Positions 34,508 to 42,512 of a stretch of 64,000 nucleotides of DNA are shown one piece after another. The position numbers and the translations under genes were made by a program. The stretch covers positions 1 to 64,000 of the forward strand of contig CALRQP020000018.1 of the NCBI GenBank assembly GCA_943370355.1, read 5' to 3'. The DNA comes from JADCGM01 sp943370355. GTDB taxonomy: Bacteria; Pseudomonadota; Alphaproteobacteria; Sphingomonadales; Sphingomonadaceae. Position 1 is the first letter of the stretch; each line of letters opens with the position of its first letter. The notes below the pieces were generated by a model, which saw only the letters and a program-made list of their open reading frames with translations, was not told the origin of the DNA and did not search any database.

Positions 34508-35959
34508 TCAGGCGATTGCGACGGTCTTGTATCGGAGGAATTCGTCGATTCCGGCGCGGCCGCCTTCCTTACCGAAGCCGGAAATGCCGATACCGCCGAA
34601 CGGCGTGTGCGGATTGATCTGCATCGCGCCGTTGACATAGACGCCGCCGGCCTGGAGCCGTTCGGCGATCCGGTGCACGCGCTTCAGGTCATTCGACTGG
34701 ATATAGGCGGCGAGGCCATATTCGCTGTTGTTGGCGATCGTGATCGCTTCGTCCTCATTATGGAACTTCAGCACGACGAGAGCCGGTCCGAAGATTTCGA
34801 CCTGACAGATTTCGCTGTCGGGGTCGGCATCGACGATTAGCGTCGGTTCGATGAAATTGCCGCCCGCGAGCGCGCCGCCGCAACGGTTGCCGCCGACGGC
34901 GAAGCGGCCGCTGCCTTCGGCGCGCACCCGGTCGAACATGCCCATGACGCGGTCGCACGCGGCGGCGTTGATCAGCGGACCCACCTGCACACCGCCCTCG
35001 AAAGGATCGCCGACCTTGTAGGCCGATGCGATCGCGGTCAGCCTTGCGACTACCTCGTCATAAATGTCAGCATGGACGAGCAGCCGGGTCGGCAGCGCAC
35101 AGCCCTGGCCTGACAAAATTCCGATCGACCAGAACACCGCCCGCTGGCAGGCCGCGTCGATATCGGCGTCGGGGAACATCAGGCTCGCCGACTTGCCGCC
35201 CAGTTCCATGACCGACGGCTTGATGCGCTCGGCGCAGGCCGCCATGATTTTTCGCGCCGTGATCGGCCCGCCGGTGAAGCTGATCAGCTCAACATCTTTG
35301 TGGCGGACGAGCGCTTCGCCCGCAGCGCCGGTGCCCGGCATGATTGTCAGCACACCGTCGGGGACGCCCGCCTCCCTTGCCAGCCGCGCGAATAGTTCGG
35401 GGGCGAAGGGTGTAATCTCGGCCGGCTTCACGATCACGCAATTACCGGCGGCGAGCGCGGGCCCGACCTTCATCCCGAGCGAGATCAGCGGCCCATTCCA
35501 GGTGATGATGATGCCGACGATGCCGACGGGTTCGGGGACCGTGTAGGCGAATTCGCCGCGGGTATCGAAGGTCGAGATCAGCTCGCCCGACAGCTTGTCG
35601 CACCAGCCGGCATAATAGCGTGTCCACGCGACCGCCGTGTCGACGCCGCGCTCGCCCGCGACCAGCGGCGTGCCGCCGTCGAGGGCTGCCGCCTCCGAAA
35701 GAGCGCCCTTATTGGCTTCCATCAGATTGGCGAGGCGGTTGAGGATATCGCGCCGCACTTCGGGACGGGTCTTGCGCCACTCTTCGCGCACCGCCTGCGC
35801 CACCACCACGGCGGCTTCGATTTCATCCGGCCCTGCGAGCGGGATGGTCGCCTGCACCTTCCCTGTTACGGGGCTGAGATGTGCATGCGTGCCGCCAGAG
35901 CCGCTGTCGTGCGGAATGCCACCGATGTGGAGCGAAACCTTTGGTGGGACGATACTCAT
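34508..35959 (-). CDS. NAD(P)-dependent aldehyde dehydrogenase
   Basis: A 483-residue ALDH. The catalytic glutamate is in VMELGGKSAS and the cysteine in ILSGQGCALPTR; NWNGP-type substrate binding (IITWNGPLISLG) and the C-terminal PFGGIGISGFGKEGG are present. It would oxidise the aldehyde made by the adjacent P450 plus an alcohol dehydrogenase to the acid needed by the CoA ligases. The ATG overlaps the P450 stop (ATGA), which supports that chain of reactions. Confidence 0.92.
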   Translation of the reverse strand: MSIVPPKVSLHIGGIPHDSGSGGTHAHLSPVTGKVQATIPLAGPDEIEAAVVVAQAVREEWRKTRPEVRRDILNRLANLMEANKGALSEAAALDGGTPLVAGERGVDTAVAWTRYYAGWCDKLSGELISTFDTRGEFAYTVPEPVGIVGIIITWNGPLISLGMKVGPALAAGNCVIVKPAEITPFAPELFARLAREAGVPDGVLTIMPGTGAAGEALVRHKDVELISFTGGPITARKIMAACAERIKPSVMELGGKSASLMFPDADIDAACQRAVFWSIGILSGQGCALPTRLLVHADIYDEVVARLTAIASAYKVGDPFEGGVQVGPLINAAACDRVMGMFDRVRAEGSGRFAVGGNRCGGALAGGNFIEPTLIVDADPDSEICQVEIFGPALVVLKFHNEDEAITIANNSEYGLAAYIQSNDLKRVHRIAERLQAGGVYVNGAMQINPHTPFGGIGISGFGKEGGRAGIDEFLRYKTVAIA

Positions 35960-37161
35960 GCGGCGGCTCCGGTTGTCAGGGGCGGTTTGGGGGTCCAGCC
36001 GAGCGGCAATGTCTCCATCGCCATCACTGAACCAGCGCGCATGCGCGGTTTCTCAGCGGTCCCGATCTGGTGGAAATGGCCAATCTTTTCGAACCAGACG
36101 CGGTAGAAAATCGCGAGCTCCATGCGCGCCAGGTGCAACCCGAGGCAGGTGTGGACGCCCGACCCGAAGCCGGCATGTTTGCACGTTGGCCGGTCGATCG
36201 ACACGGTTTCGGGGTCGCTGGTCAACTTCTCGTCCCAGCCGACCATCGCGAGCGGCACGAGGATCGACTCCCCGGCCCTGAGCTTGATGCCGTCCAGCTC
36301 GGTGTCCTGGACGATGAAGCGCGGGGGTGCGACGAATGTGTAGCGCCGCATCAGCTCCTCGACGACGGCGGGGATACAGGCGGGGTCGTCGATGATCCGC
36401 TGCCGCAGCGCGTCATCATGCGCGAGATGGCGCATCCCGAAGGTCATCGCATTGGTCACGGTATCGAGTCCGGCGAGGAACATCAGGAAGCCGATCGACA
36501 TCAGCTCGTGGAATTCGAGCTTGCGGCCTTCGAAATCGACCCCGATCAGCGTCGAGATCAGGTCCGATTTGGGCTCGGCCATGCGCGACTGGATGAGTTC
36601 GGCGATCGTTGCCTGAATCTGGCCGGCGATGCCCATCTTGGCCTCGCCCGGCACCGCGGCATCGAAGTAGCTGACGACGAGTGAGCGGAAATAGTCGAAC
36701 TGCTCGAGCGGAAAGCCGAACATTTCCATGAACACCGACACCGGCAGCCGCGAGGCCAGCGCCTCGACGAATTCGCATTCGCCCTCCGCCGCGACCGCGT
36801 CGATCATCGTCTCGGTCCATTCGACGATGCGGGGCTCGAGCGGTGCGATCGCCTTGCTCTCGAAATAGGGACGCAGCAGTTGGCGGTAAGCGCGGTGCTC
36901 GGGTGGGTCGAGCGATTCCGGAATCATCTTCGGTTGCGCGGGGTTAGGCGGAATCGACAGATACTTGCTCGAGAATATCTCGGGGTGCCGCAGCACCTGC
37001 ACCGCGTTGGCGGCCGTCGTTACGACCCAATGCCCGCCATGATGCGGGGTCCAGAACAGCGGCGGCGCAGTCTGCTTGAGGTACATGTACCCCGCATGCA
37101 CGTCCTCGAGCAGTAGCGGGTCGAGCTGATAGTCGAAATCATAGACCGGGGCACGGCTCAT
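35956..37161 (-). CDS. cytochrome P450
   Basis: A 401-residue soluble bacterial P450. The I-helix motif is LAGLDTVTN, the K-helix ExxR is in EELMRRY, and the heme loop AGFGSGVHTCLGLHLA holds the cysteine near residue 341. It resembles the CYP101/CYP111 group that hydroxylates terpenoids in sphingomonads, but I cannot assign a family. It needs a ferredoxin and reductase, none of which is encoded in the window. It lies between an ACAD pair and the aldehyde dehydrogenase in one operon, so it probably starts oxidation of a methyl or ring carbon. Confidence 0.93.
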   Translation of the reverse strand: MSRAPVYDFDYQLDPLLLEDVHAGYMYLKQTAPPLFWTPHHGGHWVVTTAANAVQVLRHPEIFSSKYLSIPPNPAQPKMIPESLDPPEHRAYRQLLRPYFESKAIAPLEPRIVEWTETMIDAVAAEGECEFVEALASRLPVSVFMEMFGFPLEQFDYFRSLVVSYFDAAVPGEAKMGIAGQIQATIAELIQSRMAEPKSDLISTLIGVDFEGRKLEFHELMSIGFLMFLAGLDTVTNAMTFGMRHLAHDDALRQRIIDDPACIPAVVEELMRRYTFVAPPRFIVQDTELDGIKLRAGESILVPLAMVGWDEKLTSDPETVSIDRPTCKHAGFGSGVHTCLGLHLARMELAIFYRVWFEKIGHFHQIGTAEKPRMRAGSVMAMETLPLGWTPKPPLTTGAAA

Positions 37162-38051
37162 GGGTTCGCTCCAAGCAGATGGGTGGCGGTGGCGGGCGCG
37201 ATGAACTGCAGCAGGTGCGCGCGCTTCAGGAACAGGTGCGGATAGGCGTCGTCAGTCATGCCGATGCCGCCATGAATCTGGATGTTCATCCGGCTATTCT
37301 CGAGCGCCGCGCCATCGGCGAGCCGTTTGGCTGCCGCGACGTGAAAGCCGGCGTTGGCGGTATCGGCATCGAGCGCGCAGGCGGCATAGTAGAGTTGCGA
37401 CCTTGCAACAGCGGCACGGACGGCCATGTCGGCGCAGGGGTGTTTGACCCCCTGGAACCAGCCGATCGGGCGATCGAACTGTTCGCGGACGCGCGCATAG
37501 CCGGCTGCCATGTCGCGCGCTCCGTCGGCAGCCCCGAGCGCATAGGCTGCGGCGAGTAATTGCAGGTGCAGTGCGGCACGCGGGTAATTGATGAGATCGG
37601 CTTGCGGGGCAGGGGTGACGACGGCGACACTGGCCGTTGGATCGAGTCCCGCCTCTGCGCAAAGATCGGTGGGCAGTGGCGCAACCCCGGCCTCGCCGTC
37701 CCAAAGTCCTAGTGCGGCGGTGGCATCTCCGGAATCGAACACCCTGAGTCCGCCGTTCGCGGGCAGTGCGAGGGCGACCTTCCGGTCTGACCCCGTCCAG
37801 CGCGCAGCGACGGCCGTTGAGATGGCACCGACCGGTGCGAGGAAACGGCCCAGCTCGGCAAACACCAACGCTTCGGTGGCATGATCGAGGTCCATGCCGG
37901 GGGCCGTCATGCCGAGCCAGCCCATTTCGGCCATTTTCGGCCAGAGGGCCGGGTCGCGCTTGCGAGCGCCTTCCAGCGGCAGGTTTGCTTCCAGCCAGTC
38001 GGACGTTGCTGTCCGCATCGCTGTCTGGTCGTCGTTCGGGGAGAGATCCAT
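37158..38051 (-). CDS. short acyl-CoA dehydrogenase, small subunit of a heteromeric pair
   Basis: A 297-residue ACAD, 50-70 residues shorter than the other small subunits; the loss is in the middle beta domain that normally binds FAD and substrate. The N-terminal helices and the C-terminal IHGGIGMTDDAYPHLFLKRA are kept. In this copy the TWE seen in two of its paralogues (TFE in the third) is replaced by TDD. It probably only supports the catalytic large subunit encoded 12 bases upstream. Stop overlaps the P450 start. Confidence 0.85.
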   Translation of the reverse strand: MDLSPNDDQTAMRTATSDWLEANLPLEGARKRDPALWPKMAEMGWLGMTAPGMDLDHATEALVFAELGRFLAPVGAISTAVAARWTGSDRKVALALPANGGLRVFDSGDATAALGLWDGEAGVAPLPTDLCAEAGLDPTASVAVVTPAPQADLINYPRAALHLQLLAAAYALGAADGARDMAAGYARVREQFDRPIGWFQGVKHPCADMAVRAAVARSQLYYAACALDADTANAGFHVAAAKRLADGAALENSRMNIQIHGGIGMTDDAYPHLFLKRAHLLQFIAPATATHLLGANP

Positions 38052-38063
38052 GGCGACGGCTCC

Positions 38064-39215
38064 TCAGCGCGATTTCGGCAGGCCGAGCAGCCGCTCGCCG
38101 ATGATGTCGCGCTGGATCTGGCTTGCCCCGCCAGCGATCGTGGCGGCAAAGCCGCGCAGATAGTCCGCAACCGAATTGTTGTCGCCGTAGCGGAAATCGA
38201 GCACAGAAACGCCCATCAGCTGCACCGCCATGCGCTCGATGCGCTGGCCGAGTTCGGACGTGAACAGACGGATCACCGACGACTCCGGCCCGGGCTGGCC
38301 GTTGCGGATCACCTCGGAGATATTGCGATAGGTCATCGCGCGGAGCGCTGCGACCTCGGCGCGCATCTGGGCCAGATCTTCGGCGATCAGGTCGTCCTTG
38401 ATCTGGCCGCCGGCGCGGGCTGCGTTGATCAATTCCTCGACCTCCTGCGCCTGCTTGACCTGGTCGGCGATAAAGCCGGTGCCGCGTTCGAACCCGAGCG
38501 TCGACATCGCGACCTTCCAGCCGTTGCCGAGCCCGCCGACGACATTGGCCAGCGGGATGCGGACATCGTCGTAGAAAACCTGCGCAAATTCGGTCTGGCC
38601 GCTCATCTTGCGGATCGGGCGAACGGTGATCCCGGGCGCGTGCATGTCGCAGATCACCCAGCTCAGCCCGGCGTGACGCTTCGAGCCCTCCTCGGTGCGG
38701 AGCACAAGCTCCTGCCAGTCGGCGACCATCGCGAAACTCGTCCAGATTTTGGTGCCGTTGACGACGAGTTCGTCGCCTTCAATGCGCCCGCGCATCTTGA
38801 TGCCGGCCAGATCCGACCCCGCACCGGGCTCCGAAAATCCCTGACACCAGATCGCCTCGCCTTTGAGGATGCGCGGCAGATGATAGGCCTTCTGCGCCTC
38901 GCTGGCATTGGCGATCAGCGTCGGCCCGCCATGGTTCACACCAACGAAGTTCGCACCGATCCACGGCGCGTGCGCCTTGGCATATTCCTCGAGCCAGATG
39001 ACCTGCTGCACGATCGACAGGCCGCGCCCGCCATAGTCGACCGGCCAGTTGATGCCGGCCCAACCGCCGTCGAACAGCCGGCTTTGCCAGGCCTTGTCGA
39101 ATGCGATGGCATCGACGGCATCCATCAGCCGCCTTTCGGCGGGTACATTGGCGTGCAGCCAGTCGCGGCATTCGGCACGGAATTGCTGTTCCTCCGGGGA
39201 AAAGCCGATGTCCAT
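38064..39215 (-). CDS. acyl-CoA dehydrogenase, large subunit of a heteromeric pair
   Basis: A 383-residue ACAD: FSEPGAGSDLAGIKM, LVVNGTKIWTSFA, GLSWVICDMHAPG, and the end ATIAGGASQIQRDIIGER. It is closest in the window to the protein at 16859-18064. One base is shared with the stop of the crotonase gene upstream (TGATG). The pair with the short ACAD downstream makes the fourth heteromeric set. Confidence 0.9.
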   Translation of the reverse strand: MDIGFSPEEQQFRAECRDWLHANVPAERRLMDAVDAIAFDKAWQSRLFDGGWAGINWPVDYGGRGLSIVQQVIWLEEYAKAHAPWIGANFVGVNHGGPTLIANASEAQKAYHLPRILKGEAIWCQGFSEPGAGSDLAGIKMRGRIEGDELVVNGTKIWTSFAMVADWQELVLRTEEGSKRHAGLSWVICDMHAPGITVRPIRKMSGQTEFAQVFYDDVRIPLANVVGGLGNGWKVAMSTLGFERGTGFIADQVKQAQEVEELINAARAGGQIKDDLIAEDLAQMRAEVAALRAMTYRNISEVIRNGQPGPESSVIRLFTSELGQRIERMAVQLMGVSVLDFRYGDNNSVADYLRGFAATIAGGASQIQRDIIGERLLGLPKSR

Positions 39216-39970
39216 CAGCTGTTCTTCCGCGCCGCGAACTTCGCACCGCGCGAAACCGCGCTCTTGTCGAACCCGGCGTTGCGCATGAGCTCATGGTTGA
39301 GGCCCTGCGCCAGCGGCAACCCATCGGTATCGTAGATCAGCCGCTTGTTCTCGGCATTGCTGTGCCAGCTATTGGCGAGGATCGTCGCGGCAAGCGCTGT
39401 CACATGCGCATCGAGCTCGGTATTGGGCACGCAGGCGTTGGCCAGCCCCATCGCAGCAGCTTCCGCACCGCTATAGGGACGGCAGGTCAGCATCATCTCG
39501 AGCGCCTTGGCCTGGCCGACCCGGCGCGGCAAACGTTGCGACAGGCCCCAGCCGGGAACGAGCCCCCATTTGCCATGCGTGTCGGCAAAGCGCGCGGACT
39601 CGGCGGCAATGATGAAATCGGCCGACAGCGCGAATTCGAGCCCGCCGGTGTAACAGGTGCCCTGCACCGCCGCGATCACCGGTTGCCGCAGCTTTGTCAG
39701 CCGCTCGAGGGTCAGCAACTCCTGTCGCAACCAGCCGAGGGCGTCGGCATGCGGCGGCGAAGTCAGGTCATGCCCGGCACAGAAATGCTCGCCAGCGCCC
39801 TTCAGGACGACCACTCCGACTTCGGTACCGTTCGTTTCAAGGTCGCGGACATGGGCGCGGAAGGCGCGGAACAGCTCGCGGATGACGGCATTGCGCTTCT
39901 CAGGCCGGTTCAGCGTCAGCGTACAGACGCCGCCGGCATCCTCGCGCAGCACGAGAGGTCTGTCGGTCAT
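39215..39970 (-). CDS. enoyl-CoA hydratase/isomerase family protein
   Basis: A 251-residue crotonase-fold enzyme: HFCAGHDL and YTGGLEFALSAD, keeping the first glutamate; the second region is FADTHGKWGLVPGWG with histidine in place of glutamate, a signature of a distinct crotonase subfamily. The start overlaps the stop of the SDR gene upstream (ATGA). Probably a hydratase with altered substrate scope, acting beside the ACAD pair. Confidence 0.87.
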   Translation of the reverse strand: MTDRPLVLREDAGGVCTLTLNRPEKRNAVIRELFRAFRAHVRDLETNGTEVGVVVLKGAGEHFCAGHDLTSPPHADALGWLRQELLTLERLTKLRQPVIAAVQGTCYTGGLEFALSADFIIAAESARFADTHGKWGLVPGWGLSQRLPRRVGQAKALEMMLTCRPYSGAEAAAMGLANACVPNTELDAHVTALAATILANSWHSNAENKRLIYDTDGLPLAQGLNHELMRNAGFDKSAVSRGAKFAARKNS

Positions 39971-40881
39971 GCGTCGCTATCCCCGCGGCTTTTCGAAACG
40001 GCAGCGGCGGCCGTGCCGCGCGCTCGTGCCAATTTGCCGAACTGCTCACGGATCGGCACGAACTCCGGCATAACCAGCGACCGCCGCAGCCAGTTGGCTC
40101 CGTCGACGACGAGCGTATGTCCGGTGATGTAGGCTGCGAAAGGCGAGCAGAGGAAGGTCGCGGCCCAGGCGAGTTCGCGCACTTCGCCAACGCGCTGCGC
40201 GGGAATGGTACTGTCCGCCGACTCGCCGACGCGGTGCCGCGTCATATGGTCGGGCAGGTCCTTGTGCGGGAAGCGCCCAGGCGCGAGGCAATTGACGCGG
40301 ATGTCGTCGGGCGCCCATTCGACCGCGAGCGACTGGGTAAGGTTCGTGACGCCCGCTTTCGCAGCCGCTGAATGCGCAGTGCCCGGACCGCCGGTCCAGC
40401 TATAGGTCGCGCCAATGTTCAGGATTGCGCCGCCCTTACCGAGTGCGAGACGGCGGACCGCAAATTCACGGCTGCAATTATAGGTGCCGTTGAGCACGAT
40501 ATCGACGACGGTCCGGAAGCCATTCGGCGTCATTTCCTCGGCAGGCGCAGGGAAGTTGCCGGCCGCATTGTTGATCAGCACATCGATCGAGCCAAGTTTC
40601 GCTTCGATTTCGTCGAACGCACGGGCGATTGCCTCGGGATCGCGCACATCGCAGGCCACGGCGATTGCTTTTGCGCCGACGGCTTCGATCGCCGCGATCC
40701 CTGCCGCCAGATGATCCGGCTTGCGCGACAGGATCGCGATGTTCGCGCCCAGCCGCGCGAACTCGACGGCGATACCTTTGCCGAGCCCAGTGCCGCCGCC
40801 GGTGACAGCGACGGTCATTCCGGAATAAGTCCCCGAAGGCAGCGCCGAGGTGCCGGGCGGCGGCGGAGCGGCAAGTGCCAT
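39967..40881 (-). CDS. 2,4-dienoyl-CoA-reductase-like SDR
   Basis: A 304-residue SDR and paralogue of 8605-9486: TGGGTGLG, NNAAGNFP, then IGATYSWTGG and HSAAAKAG, again without the catalytic Tyr of YxxxK. The C-terminus VVDGANWLRRSLVMPEF matches the paralogue almost word for word. Probably reduces a dienoyl-CoA with NADPH. The start MALAAPPP is chosen because it lies just after the upstream stop; the frame continues upstream only as an antisense-like stretch. Confidence 0.87.
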   Translation of the reverse strand: MALAAPPPPGTSALPSGTYSGMTVAVTGGGTGLGKGIAVEFARLGANIAILSRKPDHLAAGIAAIEAVGAKAIAVACDVRDPEAIARAFDEIEAKLGSIDVLINNAAGNFPAPAEEMTPNGFRTVVDIVLNGTYNCSREFAVRRLALGKGGAILNIGATYSWTGGPGTAHSAAAKAGVTNLTQSLAVEWAPDDIRVNCLAPGRFPHKDLPDHMTRHRVGESADSTIPAQRVGEVRELAWAATFLCSPFAAYITGHTLVVDGANWLRRSLVMPEFVPIREQFGKLARARGTAAAAVSKSRGDSDA

Positions 40882-40882
40882 G

Positions 40883-41662
40883 CTATCGGCCCCTGTACAC
40901 AGGCGTCCGCTGCTCGCGGTGCGCGGCACGGGCCTCGGCATAATCCTCGGTCTTGAACAGCGCGGTCTGTGCCAGCAGCTCGGCACGCGTGCCGCTGCGG
41001 ATCGCCGGGCCGTGCATGAGGTCGATCATCTGCTTGGCCATGGCGAGGTTGATCGGCGGCTTGGCGGCAAGCGAGCGGGAGATCGCCATCGCCCGCGACT
41101 CCAGTTCGTCCGGCTCGAAGAGGAAGTCGATCGCGCCCCAGGCGAGCGCAGTCGCGGCGTCGATCCGGTCGCCGCTCATCACCAGATATTTGGTCCGGGA
41201 TGGGCCGATCAGCGCGGTCAGCATCTGCGTGCCGCCGGTGTCCGGTAGCAGGCCGTAGTTGATTTCAGGCAGGGACAGTTTGAGCGTAGTGTCGGCGACC
41301 CGGATATCTGCGGCTAGCGCCATCTCGCACCCTCCGCCGATTGCGCCACCCTTGAGTTCGGCGATGATCGGCTTCGTGGAATCCATCATCCGCAGCCGCG
41401 ATTCCTGATGGCGGCGCACGAAATGATAGTCGCTCTCGTCGCGGACGCGGTGGCCGAGCACAGCGGTGTCGCGACCCGAACAGAAGGATTTGCCATTGGC
41501 CCTGAGCAGGATTGCGCGGCTGTCGCTGTCGTCGAGCGCATCGAACAGGATCGGCTGAAAAGCCTCCGACATCGCGTCGTTGAAGGCGTTGTGCCGCTCG
41601 GGCCGGTTGAACGTGATGATGCGCACGCCATCCACCAGCTCAGATAAGATTTCGTTCGCCAT
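40883..41662 (-). CDS. enoyl-CoA hydratase with both catalytic glutamates
   Basis: A 259-residue crotonase. It is the one crotonase here with the complete hydratase active site: IGGGCEMALAAD and LPEINYGLLPDTGG. It is therefore the best candidate for ordinary 2-enoyl-CoA hydration. Start MANEILSEL has GGGGAGA 9 bases upstream; an in-frame ATG further out would place the family A site in the coding region. First gene of an eight-gene operon reading to 33711. Confidence 0.92.
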   Translation of the reverse strand: MANEILSELVDGVRIITFNRPERHNAFNDAMSEAFQPILFDALDDSDSRAILLRANGKSFCSGRDTAVLGHRVRDESDYHFVRRHQESRLRMMDSTKPIIAELKGGAIGGGCEMALAADIRVADTTLKLSLPEINYGLLPDTGGTQMLTALIGPSRTKYLVMSGDRIDAATALAWGAIDFLFEPDELESRAMAISRSLAAKPPINLAMAKQMIDLMHGPAIRSGTRAELLAQTALFKTEDYAEARAAHREQRTPVYRGR

Positions 41663-41698
41663 TTTCAGCGATCTCCCCAATGGCAGGGTTGCACTAGT

Positions 41699-41717
41699 TA
41701 TCACACTAGGTCAATTA
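41699..41717 (+). promoter_or_regulatory. family A operator-like site 7 (weak)
   Basis: TATCACACTAGGTCAATTA keeps the ACTAGGT core and the spacing, with several changes on the outside. CTAGTTAT just left of it may add a second half-site. It lies 37 bases from the leftward crotonase start and 30 bases from the rightward SDR start, and would serve the two largest operons of the region. Confidence 0.5.
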
Positions 41718-41747
41718 GGTGGACAAGCGCTTGGGGAGAAAATGCGC

Positions 41748-42512
41748 ATGAACGATCTTTCGGGGAAGACAGCACTGGTCACGGGCGGGTCGCGCGGTAT
41801 CGGGGCGGCGATCGTACGGCGGTTGGGGGCAGCGGGCGCGCATGTCGCGGTCAATTATGCCGGCAGCAAGGATGCGGCGGACGCGCTTGTCGCTGAGGCC
41901 ATCGCGGCAGGTGGCAAGGCCTTTGCCGTTCAGGCCGATCTGGCTGCGCCCGGCGGAATTGCGGCGATGTTCGCCGCCTGCGACCGCGAATTCGGCGACG
42001 CACCCAACCTCGATATTCTGGTCAACAATGCGGGCTATGGCAGCGACGGCACCGACGCGAGCCTCAAGAATGAGAATGAGGCGCATTTTGACCGGCAGTT
42101 CGCGATCAACGTCAAGGCCCCGCACTTTGTCTGCCAACAGGCTCTGACCCGGCTTCGCGATCACGGCCGCGTCGTCAATATCGGTTCGATTTCGGGGCGC
42201 GTCGCGCAGCCGTTCGGGGCCGGCTATGCTATGACGAAACGTGCGCTGCAGAGTCTGACGCTGTCGATGGCGCAGCAGGTCGCGCTGCGGCAAATTACCT
42301 GCAACCTGATCGCGCCAGGGGCGGTCGACACCGACTTCATCAAGCATTTACGCGCCAAGCCCGGCTTCGACGATGCCGTAAAGCGCTCGACGCCGATGGG
42401 GCGCATGGGACAGCCGGCCGACATCGCAGGCGCGGTCATGATGCTAATGGGTACCGACGCGCGTTGGGTCACGGGCCAGATCATCGAAGCGACTGGGGGC
42501 GCGCAGCTCTAA
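41748..42512 (+). CDS. SDR family oxidoreductase
   Basis: A 254-residue SDR of the 3-oxoacyl-reductase type: TGGSRGIG, NNAGYGSDG, the serine in VNIGSISGRV and YAMTKRALQ, ending IEATGGAQL. GGGGAGA lies 8 bases before this ATG; an ATG two codons earlier is too close to it. First gene of a six-gene rightward operon; its stop shares one base with the start of the ligase. Confidence 0.9.
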   Translation: MNDLSGKTALVTGGSRGIGAAIVRRLGAAGAHVAVNYAGSKDAADALVAEAIAAGGKAFAVQADLAAPGGIAAMFAACDREFGDAPNLDILVNNAGYGSDGTDASLKNENEAHFDRQFAINVKAPHFVCQQALTRLRDHGRVVNIGSISGRVAQPFGAGYAMTKRALQSLTLSMAQQVALRQITCNLIAPGAVDTDFIKHLRAKPGFDDAVKRSTPMGRMGQPADIAGAVMMLMGTDARWVTGQIIEATGGAQL

